Assembly: GCA_016648135.1 (NCBI GenBank)
Contig: JADDOH010002328.1
Location: forward strand, 1 to 64,000
Direction: 5' to 3'
Length of the DNA: 64,000 nucleotides
DNA from: Agrypnia vestita
Taxonomy: Eukaryota; Arthropoda; Insecta; Trichoptera; Phryganeidae
Shown: positions 24,480 to 35,479 of the stretch, piece after piece
Position numbering within the stretch: the stretch's first letter is position 1
How the letters are laid out: each line of letters starts with the position of its first letter
Notes under the pieces: generated by a model
The model's input: the letters and a program-made list of their open reading frames with translations, nothing else
Told to the model about the DNA's origin: nothing
Database searches by the model: none
Position numbers and translations under genes: made by a program

Positions 24480-24830
24480 ACCCCTGACCTTGTTGTAATA
24501 TTACCTGTCATTTTCGGGCCGGCCCTTTTTATTCAATAAATTTCTCGGAGTTAATCGAAAAGAAATACTTTTTCTATCCAGTTCATAAGGAGACAATGTA
24601 GAACGAGGGTGCGAGACAAAAAAAGGATGGGAGCTGATCCTGAGCCGAAAGAGGACGCAGAAACCAAAGGAGATGAATTCATTGTCTCGTTTGAATGTTG
24701 AAGAAGCAAGCACCGGCTCGCTGCTCGCGTCAGGTACAATTAATCTTCGTGACTATTAACAAATCGGATGGCCCGAAGAGTTCGGTGCCGCCAGACAACT
24801 TGTCGCGAGATGATAAACTGTATTTTCCTA
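24480..24830. other. Unclassified GC-balanced block
   Basis: Open frames on both strands (for example minus 24713-24501 ending RPENDR before a possible donor, and plus around 24600-24760 with 'gcgtcag|gtacaatt'). No known domain was recognised. It could be part of an unrecognised transposon or an exon, and it does not resemble paired-domain sequence. Confidence 0.25.
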
Positions 24831-25104
24831 CCTTTATTTACCTATTCAAATATAAATTTAAATATTTCATTTTACAAAACTATGATATCGTGTAGATAAT
24901 AATTAATTACTGTGTTTTCATATACTGTAAAAAAATTGAGTCTAGTTGCTCATTTTAAGTTTTTTTCTTTCTCTAGAAGGTGTATTTATTGAAAGATGAA
25001 ATATAAAAGTCGCTTATTAAAATAACTAATAACAAAACTCCTGCGCAACTTTGCAAGTAAGGGATGCATTGTATTGATGGTGTCATTAAGGTTTACTTCT
25101 TGTT

Positions 25105-25260
25105 ACTTACTTACATACTTAACATCACGCCGTTTCACGGGGGGGTAGGCAAAGGAGATAAAGCGCCATACTATTTTGTCATGATACACAACTCTTGCCG
25201 CATTTAAATTCTGCATCTTCCAATATCTGATTAATTTGGTAATGCCTCTTTCTTTTGTGG
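25105..25260 (-). pseudogene. LINE ORF tail (RTE-like)
   Basis: On the minus strand 'AARVVYHDKIVWRF' is followed by an AYPP segment and a stop about 20 codons later. Lepidopteran LINE proteins often end with a '..RDRxxWRxxV..' segment just before 'aagtaagtaagt' text like that seen here. Short and degenerate. Confidence 0.35.
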
Positions 25261-25596
25261 TGGCCCTCTCTTTCTGGCGCCGTCAAAATTTGTGTTAAAC
25301 CTTTATTTTAATTACCTTTCTTTCCTCATTTTTTCGCTCATCATGCCCAAACCAGCGTGCTTTTTTTTGATTGTATTAATTATGCTAAGATCAGCTTTAC
25401 ATATATTAATTTCTTACTGTATCATAAATGAATTTTCACATATACGTCTAAGGGATCTCATCTCCACTGCATTCAAGCAACTTTTGTTCCTTTGCTGTTC
25501 CAGGCTTCTCTTCCGCACATAAATGTTGATACTTGTTAGGATTTTCAAAACTTTTAATGAAGAATATTTATCTAAATATCATACATTTATATATAA

Positions 25597-26055
25597 CTAG
25601 CAAGCAATTAAGCAGTCGGCTATCACATATTGCTTGCTGCTAGGCCCTACGGGGAGCTGTCTGGGCCGCTGCGTGGTCTGTAGTAGCCTCTGTTCGGCTA
25701 TTAATGGTCGCTGCGCGACCGTTGCTGTTTGCTTGCTGCTTGACAGTGTGGTCGGCTACGGTGGCCGCCTCGCGGCTGGTAGGCCTTGCGGGCTGCTGCC
25801 TAGTCCGCTGCTTGGCCTATAGGAGCCACTGCGCGGCTATTGATGGCCGCTACGCCATTGCTATTTGCTTGTTGCTTGACAGTGTGGTCGACTATGGTGG
25901 CTGCTTTGCGGCTGGTAGTGATGGCTACGCGGCCGGCCTCTACAATGCCGTGTCCTCAAATTTTATTAATGCTCTGGAACAAAATAAAAAAAATTAAAAA
26001 ATGTCCGAATAACGACATTCGGAATGTGAAGTTCTAGCCTGAAAGACAGCTAGTA
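25597..26055 (-). mobile_element. Non-autonomous Helitron
   Basis: On the minus strand the 3' end is 'gcttgCTAG' followed by T (plus CTAG at 25597-25600). The body consists of GC-rich modules ('ctgcgcggctattgatggcc', 'gcttgctgcttgacagtgtgg') that repeat internally about 165 bp apart and recur at 1.2, 38.3 and 57.1 kb. The 5' boundary near 26055 is approximate and the TC start was not fixed. The plus-strand Ala/Cys-rich ORFs here come from these modules and are not genes. Confidence 0.6.
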
Positions 26056-26837
26056 TATATGTACATGGCAGTTAGCCAATATATCATAGACAATGTAGGT
26101 ATTGCACGCGTTTCCACAATATAAAGTCTGCGACTTGATTCAAACAGGAATATAACATTTTTCAAACAAAAAAAAGCTTTTTAAAGTGATAAACATTATA
26201 AAAAGAATAAATAATTTCGTTCTTTTTTGCGTAAATATTTTCACAGTGTTTGACATATGCCGCGTATACGCAATTGCTCAAAGACAGCTAAATTGACCAG
26301 TACCTACCAAAAAAGAGTACGTATGTGACGAGATTCACAGACAATTTTTAAACACACATATGTGAATTATACGTAAACGTGTATAAATATTAAATACATC
26401 ATTTTTATAAGTGACCAGTAGATAATATTTCATGTTTTTAATATTTGTTTATTTGAAAATATATATTTTAAAATATTAGCAGATATAATAAAATTATAAT
26501 ATATAAATATTTGAGAGTGTAAATATTTAGTAATTTATATCCTTATGTATTAACTTATATCCAAACATATCTCACTTAGAAATAATTGTGAAGTAATACC
26601 TACATAATAATAATATAAGCATGTTAAAATAAAAGTCATCAATTGTAACAGTAGTGAGTAGTAGTGTATGTAGTAGTTTCTACACATTAAATATTACCTG
26701 CAAGTATTTTAGAACAATCTGTACTTTTCGCTACTTTATACGATTTCGCCATTTGTTTTTTTCAAGCTGGCAGTGGAAACACGTACAATACTTACAGCAT
26801 TTTTTGAGCATTTATATTATAAGAAGTATAATATATA

Positions 26838-27629
26838 ATAAGAAATACACAAGCGAACAATGACATAAATACACTAAAATTATGGTTTGACAACAACTTA
26901 CTCTCCTTAAATTCCGACAAAACTTACTTTATTCCTTTTTCAATAAAAAAACCGACAATCTCTTCAACTTTACAAATTATTGTACATGACACCAACTGCA
27001 AAAAAACTAACTGCAATGACAAATGCTCAACCCTAGAATCTAAAAGAGAACTAAAATACCTTGGTGTAATAATAGACCAACACCTAAAATGGCACAGCCA
27101 CATTAGCGAGTTGGTCAAAAGAATAAGGAAATGCATATATATGTTCATAAGATTGCGTAACACACTAACCATAGATAATTTAAAAATGGTTTATTACGCT
27201 TCTGTCCATGCACTACTCCAATATGGAATCATTGGATGGGGAGGGGCGTATAATAACATCATAAACACAGTGAAAGTAATCCAAAGATCAATTATAAAAG
27301 TAATATTAAAAAAAAGAAAAATCTTCTCTACACAATTACTTTTCTCTAAATTCCAAGTTCCAAAATTAGAGAATGTTTACAAAAAAACGTCAATTATACA
27401 ACTAATTAAAGAAAACATAACTGCTAAATTTGAAAAAAACACATTAAGATTCAAAAATAATTTTAAAATCCCAAAATATAATACCAAACTGTGTCAACAA
27501 AACTACATATACTTGGGCATAAAAAACTTCAATAACCTACCTACAGATATTAAGAAAATCGATGACTTACAACAATTAAAGAAAAAAATAAACCAACACT
27601 TTAGATCGATACAATTTGACAATGCATAA
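26838..27629 (+). pseudogene. Jockey/CR1-like LINE, reverse transcriptase C-terminus
   Basis: A continuous frame from about 26838 to the TAA at 27627 reads LKLWFDNNLLSLNSDKT, KYLGVIIDQHLKWHSHI, LLQYGIIGWGGAY, and FNNLPTDIKKI at the end. These are the thumb and C-terminal motifs of Jockey/CR1-type LINE reverse transcriptases (the WFxxNxLxLNxxKT and KYLGxxID boxes). The palm domain with its catalytic acids is missing, so the element is 5'-truncated as usual for LINEs. The intact frame suggests a fairly young insertion. It is followed by a 3' UTR and an A/T-rich tail. Confidence 0.85.
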
Positions 27630-27845
27630 CAAGACATATAGCTAAGGAACAAATAAGCCAAATCCAAAATAAACTAATAAAGTGTAAGCCCCTCACCAAG
27701 CACATGAGCAAGTCTCATTTTTGGAGAGGCAAAGCAATAAAATAAAATGTATCTAAGTAGATTGTAATAGACAAATGTATTATGATTTAAATGTAGTTTT
27801 AATGTTAAATAATAAAAAAAAAAAATAATAATAATAATAATAAAC
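27630..27845 (+). mobile_element. LINE 3' UTR and (AAT)n tail
   Basis: Noncoding text after the LINE stop ends in A-rich then 'aataataataataat' sequence at about 27810-27843, which marks the 3' end of the insertion. Confidence 0.75.
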
Positions 27846-28974
27846 ATACCTATTTACTCATGCGTAGGCCAAAAATAAAAATGTTTTCATATTATTTACG
27901 ATAGGTACTTCATTTTTGATAATGATATCGAAAATCTCGGCCCCACCGCTACCATCCGTAATAAAAATAGTAATAATATATGAATATCAAAATAATATAT
28001 TTTATTAAAGTCAGCGAATTGTAGATATCACAAATATCTTGTAGATATCACAAAAATCCATGTAGGTTCATATTCATATGCTTAAAAATTCCTCAAATAT
28101 ATTTTATAAATATTTTTTTATTATCTAAAAGAAAAAATATATATTCATTTATAAGCTAAAATTAACCGTACCAATAAACGAAAAATTAAATAATTTATGA
28201 AAAAAATATCGTGCATTAACTTTTAATGTCAGTTCTATTTCATAAATTGCTATTAGCTTATCTTTATTTTCAATTGATTAATTGAATCTCATAACGTGCT
28301 TCGAGAAATATTGTTAATCATTTCCTGGAAACTGGATCAACCGCGCTGGTTATCCCACTCTCGGAAAAAACAATCTTTTAATCGAATCATAACTTGCAAC
28401 TCTGGATAAAAACACACTGAATGCTTCGAATATTAGGCAAATTAATATGATGGCTTATGAACACGACATGCATCCTAGAACTATATGCAGTAAAGTATCT
28501 GTTATAAACAAAGAAAATAAATATTGAAAAAAAAATATGCGAGAAGAGTGGACACAATAAAGGGTTGAATGTCGAGGACCGGTGAAAGAATTGGATGTAC
28601 AAATATTTACCAAGATTTCCAATATTAGTAAAAATTATAAGCGTTTGTATATATAAATATGTACATTATTGAAAATTCGCCAAATTATTTTATGTCATAA
28701 AGAACTCTCCGTCCTTAATACTCTCGATACCGAATAAGGCCAGAAATTTGAAACGAATTCAAAAAATTGTGTTTTAATTGTTTTTTAAATCCCTTTACAC
28801 TGTTGTAAAGCGGTACAATAAAATACACACTCTAAGCGGGTCATTAATTTGAGGTTTGATCCATACTGACAGTTCCTAGAACTAGTTCGCGGCTAGTCAC
28901 CCTTCCATTACATCGCCATAATCAGTGAATCTATTATAATAATTAATATGGAAGCCTTTATTATGTGAGAGAAC
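27846..28974. other. AT-rich DNA upstream of the eyegone-type exons
   Basis: No gene. GC-balanced words at about 28300-28360 and 28840-28900 may be conserved. Nothing else seen. Confidence 0.25.
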
Positions 28975-29300
28975 TCAGTGATCGGCGGTCGGGCGTTTCC
29001 CTCTCTTCTCGAGCGCCTCAGCTCGCCGCGGCTCCGCCGACTCGCGAGCGGCCTTCGCCGGATGCGCCGTTTCCAGGAATCCAGCTTTGACTCCGTCGGG
29101 AGCTGCCAGAAGCGCTCTCGGGAGGGAGCTTTCGGGCTGACTGACAAGTGACGCCGCCAGGATCGCGCCGGCGGGAGAGTCAACCGCTCTTCCACCTTTA
29201 TACGGCGCGCAGTTCTCCGACGAGTCGCGAGATCGATCTTCGATTAAAAGTGTTAAAAAGATTCTCGGAATAAGAAATAAATATCGAGAATCTTTAATTA
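28975..29300. other. GC-rich island ~0.6 kb before the first eyegone-type exon
   Basis: CpG-rich block with overlapping ORFs on both strands (longest 111 codons, minus) rich in Arg/Ala/Ser and without domains. A TATA-like 'ctttatacgg' at 29196-29205 suggests a promoter, but no well-spaced initiator was found. Best guess is an alternative promoter/5' UTR or enhancer of the eyegone-type gene. The start of the RED subdomain is not encoded here. Confidence 0.35.
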
Positions 29301-29877
29301 TACCTTGCATCTATTAGGGAACTATTTGTTTTACGATATCTTAATTTATGTAAGACGCGAGATGTGCGAGAGAGAAACAAAGTGAGATAAAATAAAATGT
29401 ATAATTTTTACACCTCGCTTATTAAAATTTTCACGATATCAAGTAGATATTTATTATTCGTAAAATTGCAGTACAAATTTGAACAGTTAAATAGCTCGTT
29501 ACAAAAGGAACGCTTACTACAATACTTCGATCAAAAGGAATATTTTACCTAGTACGATTTTTAAAATTCTATCGATCGAGAAATAATTTTTTCGCATTCG
29601 TTATAAGTTATAAGGGCTACGGCGGTCGATAGTTTATTTATTTTTCGGAATTGTTACGCGCAGCTCAAAGTTCATTAAATAAAAAGGAATACAGAATCGG
29701 TGTCGAGTATAGCTATAGATACTTGGCACCTACTTACGCGTACTTAAATACAATTTGTCTAACAACTAAGTATCGCTCGTTTTTTACTCATTCGCCACTG
29801 TTCGCTCGATAGTTGTCCCATTTGAGTATATCCAGTTATACGACATTTAAAATGTAGGGTACAAACGATGATTGCAG

Positions 29878-30099
29878 GAGTGTGCACGAACGCCACGGCG
29901 CCGAGCGTGTCCTCCATCAACCGCATCCTGCGCAACCGGGCGGCGGAGCGCGCGGCCGCCGAGTTCGCGCGCGCCGCGGGCTACGCGCTGTACGCGCCGC
30001 CGCCGCCCTACCCGCCCTTCGGCTGGGCGGCGCCCGCGCCCGCGCCCGCGCTGGGCCCGCCCTGGCCCGCCCTGCGCCGGCCCCCCTCGCCGCACCTAG
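29878..30099 (+). CDS. eyg: eyegone-type Pax gene, exon with RED-subdomain end
   Basis: Encodes a nuclear transcription factor of the Pax-eyegone class (eye, antennal and other disc development in flies). After the acceptor 'attgcag' (29871-29877) the frame reads (G)VCTNATAPSVSSINRILRN. This matches the last helix region of the Pax RED subdomain (VCTNDNIPSVSSINRVLRN in Pax6). It continues NRAAERAAAEFARAAGY, a characteristic eyegone/toe extension, then a linker of Pro/Ala runs. The exon enters in phase 2 and leaves after one base at the donor CTAG|GTTGGT. That G plus 'CT' of the next exon makes an Ala codon. GC content is extremely high compared with neighbours. The ATG at 29868 is intronic and not the start. 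The upstream exon holding the rest of the RED half was not found. Confidence 0.9.
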   Translation, partial: ECARTPRRRACPPSTASCATGRRSARPPSSRAPRATRCTRRRRPTRPSAGRRPRPRPRWARPGPPCAGPPRRT

Positions 30100-30158
30100 G
30101 TTGGTATTCCTGATTACACATATTTAAAGGTGTTATTTATTATTTATTTCATTAAGAT

Positions 30159-31081
30159 AAATTATAGAAGTCTCACAGAAACGAAGCTATTTACGACGTG
30201 TTTAGTGTGACCTTCAACCTTTCGGATACCGACTATCGGGAATTGCGCGAGGTGAATAAGACCGTAATTTTGAAAGAGTGGCGAGAAAGATGGAACACGG
30301 CGCCTCTGGGGAGATAGACTTATTATTTTCTCCCCGGGGTAGTAGCGAGAGGGACGCGGGGGTTATCCCCCGGTGCTGGACCGCTACGCCCTGCAGCTTG
30401 TCTCGGGGCACGACACGATTTGGGACTCGCCGCCGCACCGTGGTGCGCCTGCGGGCGGGTGCGACAGACACCGGGACATATCCTTCGGGGGGTTGGAAGG
30501 GGTGGGGCATCGTTCCCCTAGACGCGATGACCTCATTAAGGATGGTACCAACCTCGGACTCTTCCGGATGGGTTTCGTGGATGAGACTTCGACAGTAGAC
30601 CTGTGGACGTCTGGACTGGACTGTAACATTTTCTGTTTTGTCCTTCCCCTATAGGGAGAATATTTTGATATCCTTTCTACCCGTCCCTCACTGTCCCTCT
30701 TTCCCACTCAATTTACCCTTGCCTTCATTTTAAATTTTATACTTTGTATTTTTTTGATTTGATGGAGTATTTTTAATAAATAAATAAAGAAAGTGTGTTG
30801 AGTTCTGGAGGAGGCGGCCCGAAACCTTTTGATGCCGCACGGGAAGGGCCGTTAGTGAAAAATTGTCAACCTGGCGACGCGTAAGTAGGACCGATATATG
30901 AGCGAAAGCTCCCGGTCGGTCGGTGGTTGGGAAGGGCATTAGTTTTTTCCGATAGAATTAGTGAAAGTTGCGTTGTATTAACTCAGATCATACAGGTTGT
31001 AAGCCCTGGACCATCGTACAAAAGATTTCCATACACGTTGCTCATATAAATAGCTTCGACCCTGTGAGACCTCTGTAATTT
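30159..31081. mobile_element. Composite repeat insertion in eyegone intron
   Basis: The ends at 30159-30195 ('agaagtctcacagaaacgaagc') and 31045-31081 ('agcttcgaccctgtgagacctct') are inverted copies of the dispersed-family end block seen at 8.7, 13.1, 37.4 and 54.3 kb. Between them lies ~750 bp of GC-rich text (30210-30960) ending in 'aataaataaataaag' near 30785, which looks like a LINE or SINE 3' region. ORFs on both strands here have no recognisable domain. Confidence 0.45.
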
Positions 31082-32061
31082 TATTTATTAATTTTTTAGT
31101 TAATTTTTTTACGGTTTCCTTATATAATTTTTCTTTTATATTTTATAAGTTTAAGTATTAAGCACTAATAAACAGAATGATACTGGCGTAATGAGCTCTT
31201 AATTTTTTTTTACTATTATTATCAATTTATTTTATATATTTAAAGACAAAATGATATTGAAAATATTTTTCTCTTATTATTATAGTATCAGTACATCATA
31301 AATGCTCATATGTATAAAATTAATATTAAATCATTAAATTGAAAATTGATGTAATATTTTTTGTGATTACTTTGTCACAATATTAAAACGATGTTCATCC
31401 AAATTTGAATTAGATGTACCCACTACCCACCTGTCATTGTCCTCAATCCGCCTTTCCACGTTCCTATAAACATTGCCAATTCCTTTTAGATTTAAAAGGT
31501 TCCTTAGGTTTAATTAAAAAAATATATTAGCTTATAAAGGTTCAGAACAGTTCGTCCAACTTTATGAGGGAGAATACAAATATTAAATCCCTTTATATTA
31601 TATGTATTGAAGACAATATAATTTTTAAACATACTTTAATATGCTTTACTTTAACTGACAGATTTATATTCATCAATTTATCAAACATTATTTATTAGAA
31701 ATAATTATGATTTATTGTTATAATAAAAATATTTAAGTTACAGTACCTACATGTACGAAATTTGTCATTTTTCTATTATGAATTCCAACTTTACGCTACC
31801 CATAACTCCCACTGATTAAATATTGATACACAATAGCTACATTAGTTTTAAATTTAAACAATTTTCTCAAAATCAAAAGATATTCACTGCAAAATACACT
31901 TTTTGAAAAATGTCACTTTTATGTACAAGTCTCGACATGGTTATTATTTTATTACTATAAATAATACCTATTTATTAATGAAATAAAAACTACCGTTCTC
32001 CCTATTTCTTATATTTAAATATTTTCATCTCTTTAATCATAAAGATTTCCCAAAACTATAG
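31082..32061 (+). other. Remaining intron sequence between eyegone exons
   Basis: AT-rich, no further features. It ends with acceptor 'aaaactatag' at 32052-32061. Confidence 0.6.
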
Positions 32062-32309
32062 CTCCGGCGCAACACTATTTGTTTAACGGTGAAAACAGAC
32101 TATTCATGGACGCCTTCCTTCCAGATGTGGATGGAGATGACACAGGCTCCTTAGATGGAGAGCAACCCAAGTTCCGCAGAAACAGAACGACCTTCAGTCC
32201 AGACCAGCTGGAAGAGTTGGAGAAGGAGTTTGAGAAGAGTCACTATCCTTGCGTCTCCACCAGGGAAAGACTAGCATCCAAAACGTCTCTTTCAGAGGCT
32301 CGAGTTCAG
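32062..32309 (+). CDS. eyg: eyegone-type Pax gene, exon with homeodomain residues 1-46
   Basis: The exon enters with two bases that complete an Ala codon and leaves in phase 0 after CAG (donor GT at 32310). It first encodes an acidic stretch ([18 protein letters not shown]) and then homeodomain residues 1-46 from 32172: [19 protein letters not shown], then [20 protein letters not shown] and EARVQ. The wording [15 protein letters not shown]...CVSTRERL is closest, from memory, to Drosophila eyegone/toe rather than Pax6 (TSFTxEQI). The exon break between homeodomain residues 46 and 47 is the classic intron site of paired-class homeoboxes. The homeodomain binds TAAT-type DNA. Confidence 0.95.
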
Positions 32310-33273
32310 GTGATTATATTTTATTACTATTTATAAATAGTTTTAAAATTTTTGTAACTTGCTTTTCTAACATCTATTTTTATTTATGGCGTGATGCCTG
32401 TTTTAAAATTATTTATAAATTTACCAAAGATGGAGACTGAAAGTTTTTTTAATATAGATACATAAAAAAGTATGTCTATACACATGTAATAACGACGTTC
32501 AAAGTCTTTTTCACACATTTAAATGTAAAAAAATATTTTAATGTTCATCTAACCTCTAGAATTCACAAAATACCTAGACACATGATTCCTTAAGGATTTT
32601 AATAATTCACTCGATATTAAGTTTATCTCTCGGTATGATTGGTGTTTCTACAAACAAACTTCTAGCCTCTATTTTTTGTTTGTTATTACCTAATAATTAT
32701 ATGTATTTAGCACACCTATTGAATTCAGTTCCATTGTGGCCAATGATACTTCTGAATTTCGGATATTAATTCTCGAATTAATAAATTCATTTTTATTGCA
32801 TTCTATATAATTATACTATAAGACAAAGATTTAATATTTAACGATTGCTTAAAAATTTAGTCTAATACCTATCTACATACTAACACCATTTTTCCGTCGG
32901 CAGAATATTTATTTTAGTTACGAAGGTACACTGATCCGCCGCTTCTACGTTATTCTTAGCAAAAATAAGATGACAAATATTACTCTCAATATAAACAACA
33001 ATACAAAGCTATTAAAATGTACACACCGATATTCTTAGACATAAAAACTACGAATTATTATATTAAATATTCATATATAACAATATATTTAATCATACAC
33101 GCAAAATAGCGCTAAATATTTCAATGTTCACATTTTCCGAATCGAATGTTGTTAAAAAGACTTATTTTTAGGTTTTCATTAGATCTACTTGTTTGATAAA
33201 TTTATTCGATCCTTTATCTGTGTAGTTTTGTGTACCAAATGACAACCAAACTAATACTCGTATTGACTGACAG
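32310..33273 (+). other. Intron within the homeobox
   Basis: 964-bp AT-rich intron with donor CAG|GTGATT and acceptor 'ctgacag' (33267-33273). No feature inside. Confidence 0.85.
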
Positions 33274-33690
33274 GTTTGGTTTTCCAACAGACGAGCCAAG
33301 TGGCGGCGTCACCAGCGGATGAGCCTCCTCAAGCGGGGTCAAGGCTCGCCTCCGGCCCAGCCGAGGCCTTCCGTCCCTGGCTCGCCCCCTGCCGCCCCGG
33401 GCCCGGGCGCCGGCCTGCCGCGGATGGGCGGGGAGCACAGCGCCTTTAGGGCCCTGGTGCCCGCGCGCCTGCGGGACCTGCGGGACCACTCCTCGGACGA
33501 GGAGATCAACGTCAACGACGAGTCGGACTGCGAGACGGAGGAGGAGAGGCCGCTCTCGGAGAGGAGGTACGACGTGTCCGGCCCGCCGAGCCCGGTGCCG
33601 GTGGGCGGCCGCGGGAGCGGTGCTCGGCTCGCGAGCGCGCTGCCGGGGGAACACTGCCAACCTTTGCAACTGACAAAGCACGATCGATGA
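33274..33690 (+). CDS. eyg: eyegone-type Pax gene, terminal coding exon
   Basis: The exon starts in phase 0 with homeodomain residues 47-60, VWFSNRRAKWRRHQ. W48, F49, N51 and R53 are intact, and Ser50 is the Pax-type specificity residue. MSLLKRGQ, a Pro/Ala/Gly linker, and the acidic motif SSDEEINVNDESDCETEEE follow. The latter is, from memory, an eyegone-family feature. The frame ends at TGA 33688-33690. The tail after the homeodomain (~125 residues) is shorter than in the fly proteins, so an additional isoform is possible: 'ggag|gtacga' at about 33567 is a usable donor. GC content is very high. The long minus-strand ORF here (33786-33214) is a shadow of this exon. Confidence 0.93.
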   Translation, partial: VWFSNRRAKWRRHQRMSLLKRGQGSPPAQPRPSVPGSPPAAPGPGAGLPRMGGEHSAFRALVPARLRDLRDHSSDEEINVNDESDCETEEERPLSERRYDVSGPPSPVPVGGRGSGARLASALPGEHCQPLQLTKHDR

Positions 33691-35300
33691 ATTATAAATA
33701 ATGTCGATAGTTGATATTAATTCGAGAAAATTATTTATAAAAATTACACGTGAAAGGTGTAAAACCAATACGAACAGAACCGACATTGTAAATTATTGGC
33801 GATCGTTAATGTTTCGAGTGAAAAATACGTTTAAATGCTAAGTAATAATAATTGTTATTCCAGTACGTTGGTTTCAAAATGCAGACATTAGTGTTTTTGA
33901 GTGTGATAATATATGAATCTAAGATCTCTGTCAGAACATACAAATTTTATAGATAATAATTAATTTTTTTATTTTATATGTGTAAAAATTGTAATTGATT
34001 TATTTTTTGTAATATATTAAAAATTATAGCGAAAATTTTTGATTAAACTGTTACAATTATGAATTCCGAATTACTTATCGGAAATTTTAAACATCATCAT
34101 TATTATTATTATTATTTTTACATTTATTGTTCATCCGTGAAACACGTGAAACTTTATTACACAATTTGGTTCCGTTCTTGGTGGGATAGTCAGGTGCGAG
34201 AGCGTGCGCAATTTATGCAGATTTTAATAACGGAAAATGAATTATATATTTATACCAGCCAAGGCTAAAGAAATTATTGTATTTATGGTAATGCAATGGA
34301 GTTGCAATTATTTGCATGTGCATTTGTGTTCTGCTTGCATCGCGTGAAATACAGGGCCGAATTTGAAAATTGTCGAACTAAAAAAATTATCTCGACCTTT
34401 CTGCGACATTCATTTTAAATTGATGACACATAATTATACAACTTCTACTTAAATTATAATAAGTTTTAATTAATAACTTTATAAACTGCGATTAATTAGT
34501 AAAAATACCTATTGTGAGTTTGGAACAGATGTAGGTACCTATTTGATGTATGTATGTTCCCATGTACTTACTCTTAGAATAAAAACAATTTGAAAGTAAT
34601 AAATGTATAGTTTCTATCTGTTTTAGGACTGCAGGACCCCTAAATCAAAATTATATTATGACAATTTCTTTGGGGTGCAGAATTTATGTATATCAAAATT
34701 AGGTGGAAGTTTAGACTATCGATATTTTACGAGCGTATCAATTAATAACTATTAATAAATTTAATAAGTGTATTATATTTAAGACACGATTGGTGATATA
34801 ATATTGTATTGAAATGGTAGATATAAATTAATATTGAGCGAGAGAAGTGAATGTAATTTATTGCTGGACCGCACTGTAAATAATGTCTCATGGATTCCAA
34901 ATGAACTTTATCTAGTTTGAAAATATAAAATAAATAAAAACATAAATTGTTTTATTTATTCGTTGGTGACTTGAGTTGGCTGAACGTTGGAGCTGCAGAT
35001 CTCAAAATCTGGAGACTACCGAGACGTATAATCAATTAAGCATTGGCATATAAAATTGAAAAAAATCTTAACGGTAGTCTAAAAGTAAGTATACAATAAA
35101 CATGGCTGTTTACATACACCATTATGCGGACTATCTAAGAATTCTACCCATTTCCCGGTCACTATCCTTTTATTTCATTTTTAAAAACATATTTTACCTA
35201 TCGGCCTGAATGCGACCCATTAAAACATTTTTAAACATAAGATAAATTACATATAAACAAAATATATATATATATTTTTTACCAATATAATACTTGCAAA
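33691..35300 (+). other. 3' flank / probable 3' UTR of the eyegone-type gene
   Basis: AT-rich. Candidate polyadenylation signals are ATTAAA at 34016-34021 and AATAAA at 34578-34583. A (CAT/TAT)n-like microsatellite sits at about 34093-34117. No other gene seen. Confidence 0.4.
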
Positions 35301-35479
35301 ATGTAACTTAATATTTTCTATACAAATTTCATTTCATTTATTTCATTGCTTTACTTATAAACATTGGTAAGGTTTGATTTTACTTTGCCTATCTCACTAG
35401 AGAGCTCTGTGTTGAGACAGGCAAAGTATACAATTATAACTTACTTATATGCAAGTACATTTTATACAAAATAGGTTTA

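Noticed and set aside
24600..24760. Possible exon for the eyegone N-terminus with donor GCGTCAG|GTACAA
   Set aside because: The translation has no RED or paired-domain residues and no fitting acceptor. The phase cannot be matched with confidence.
25634..26037. Plus-strand Cys/Leu-rich ORFs
   Set aside because: They are translations of Helitron GC modules, recurring with module repeats, without protein-like features.
28908..29310. 95- and 111-codon minus-strand ORFs in the GC island
   Set aside because: Low-complexity Arg/Ala/Ser translation, no domain, overlapping frames on both strands. GC content explains the lack of stops.
29847..30127. Other-frame ORFs over the first eyegone exon, and the ATG at 29868 as a start
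   Set aside because: The ATG lies before the acceptor AG at 29876-29877. The conserved RED residues begin exactly after the splice site.
33214..33786. 190-codon minus-strand ORF
   Set aside because: It lies opposite the GC-rich terminal eyegone exon. The plus strand carries the homeodomain and correct splice sites, so this is a shadow.
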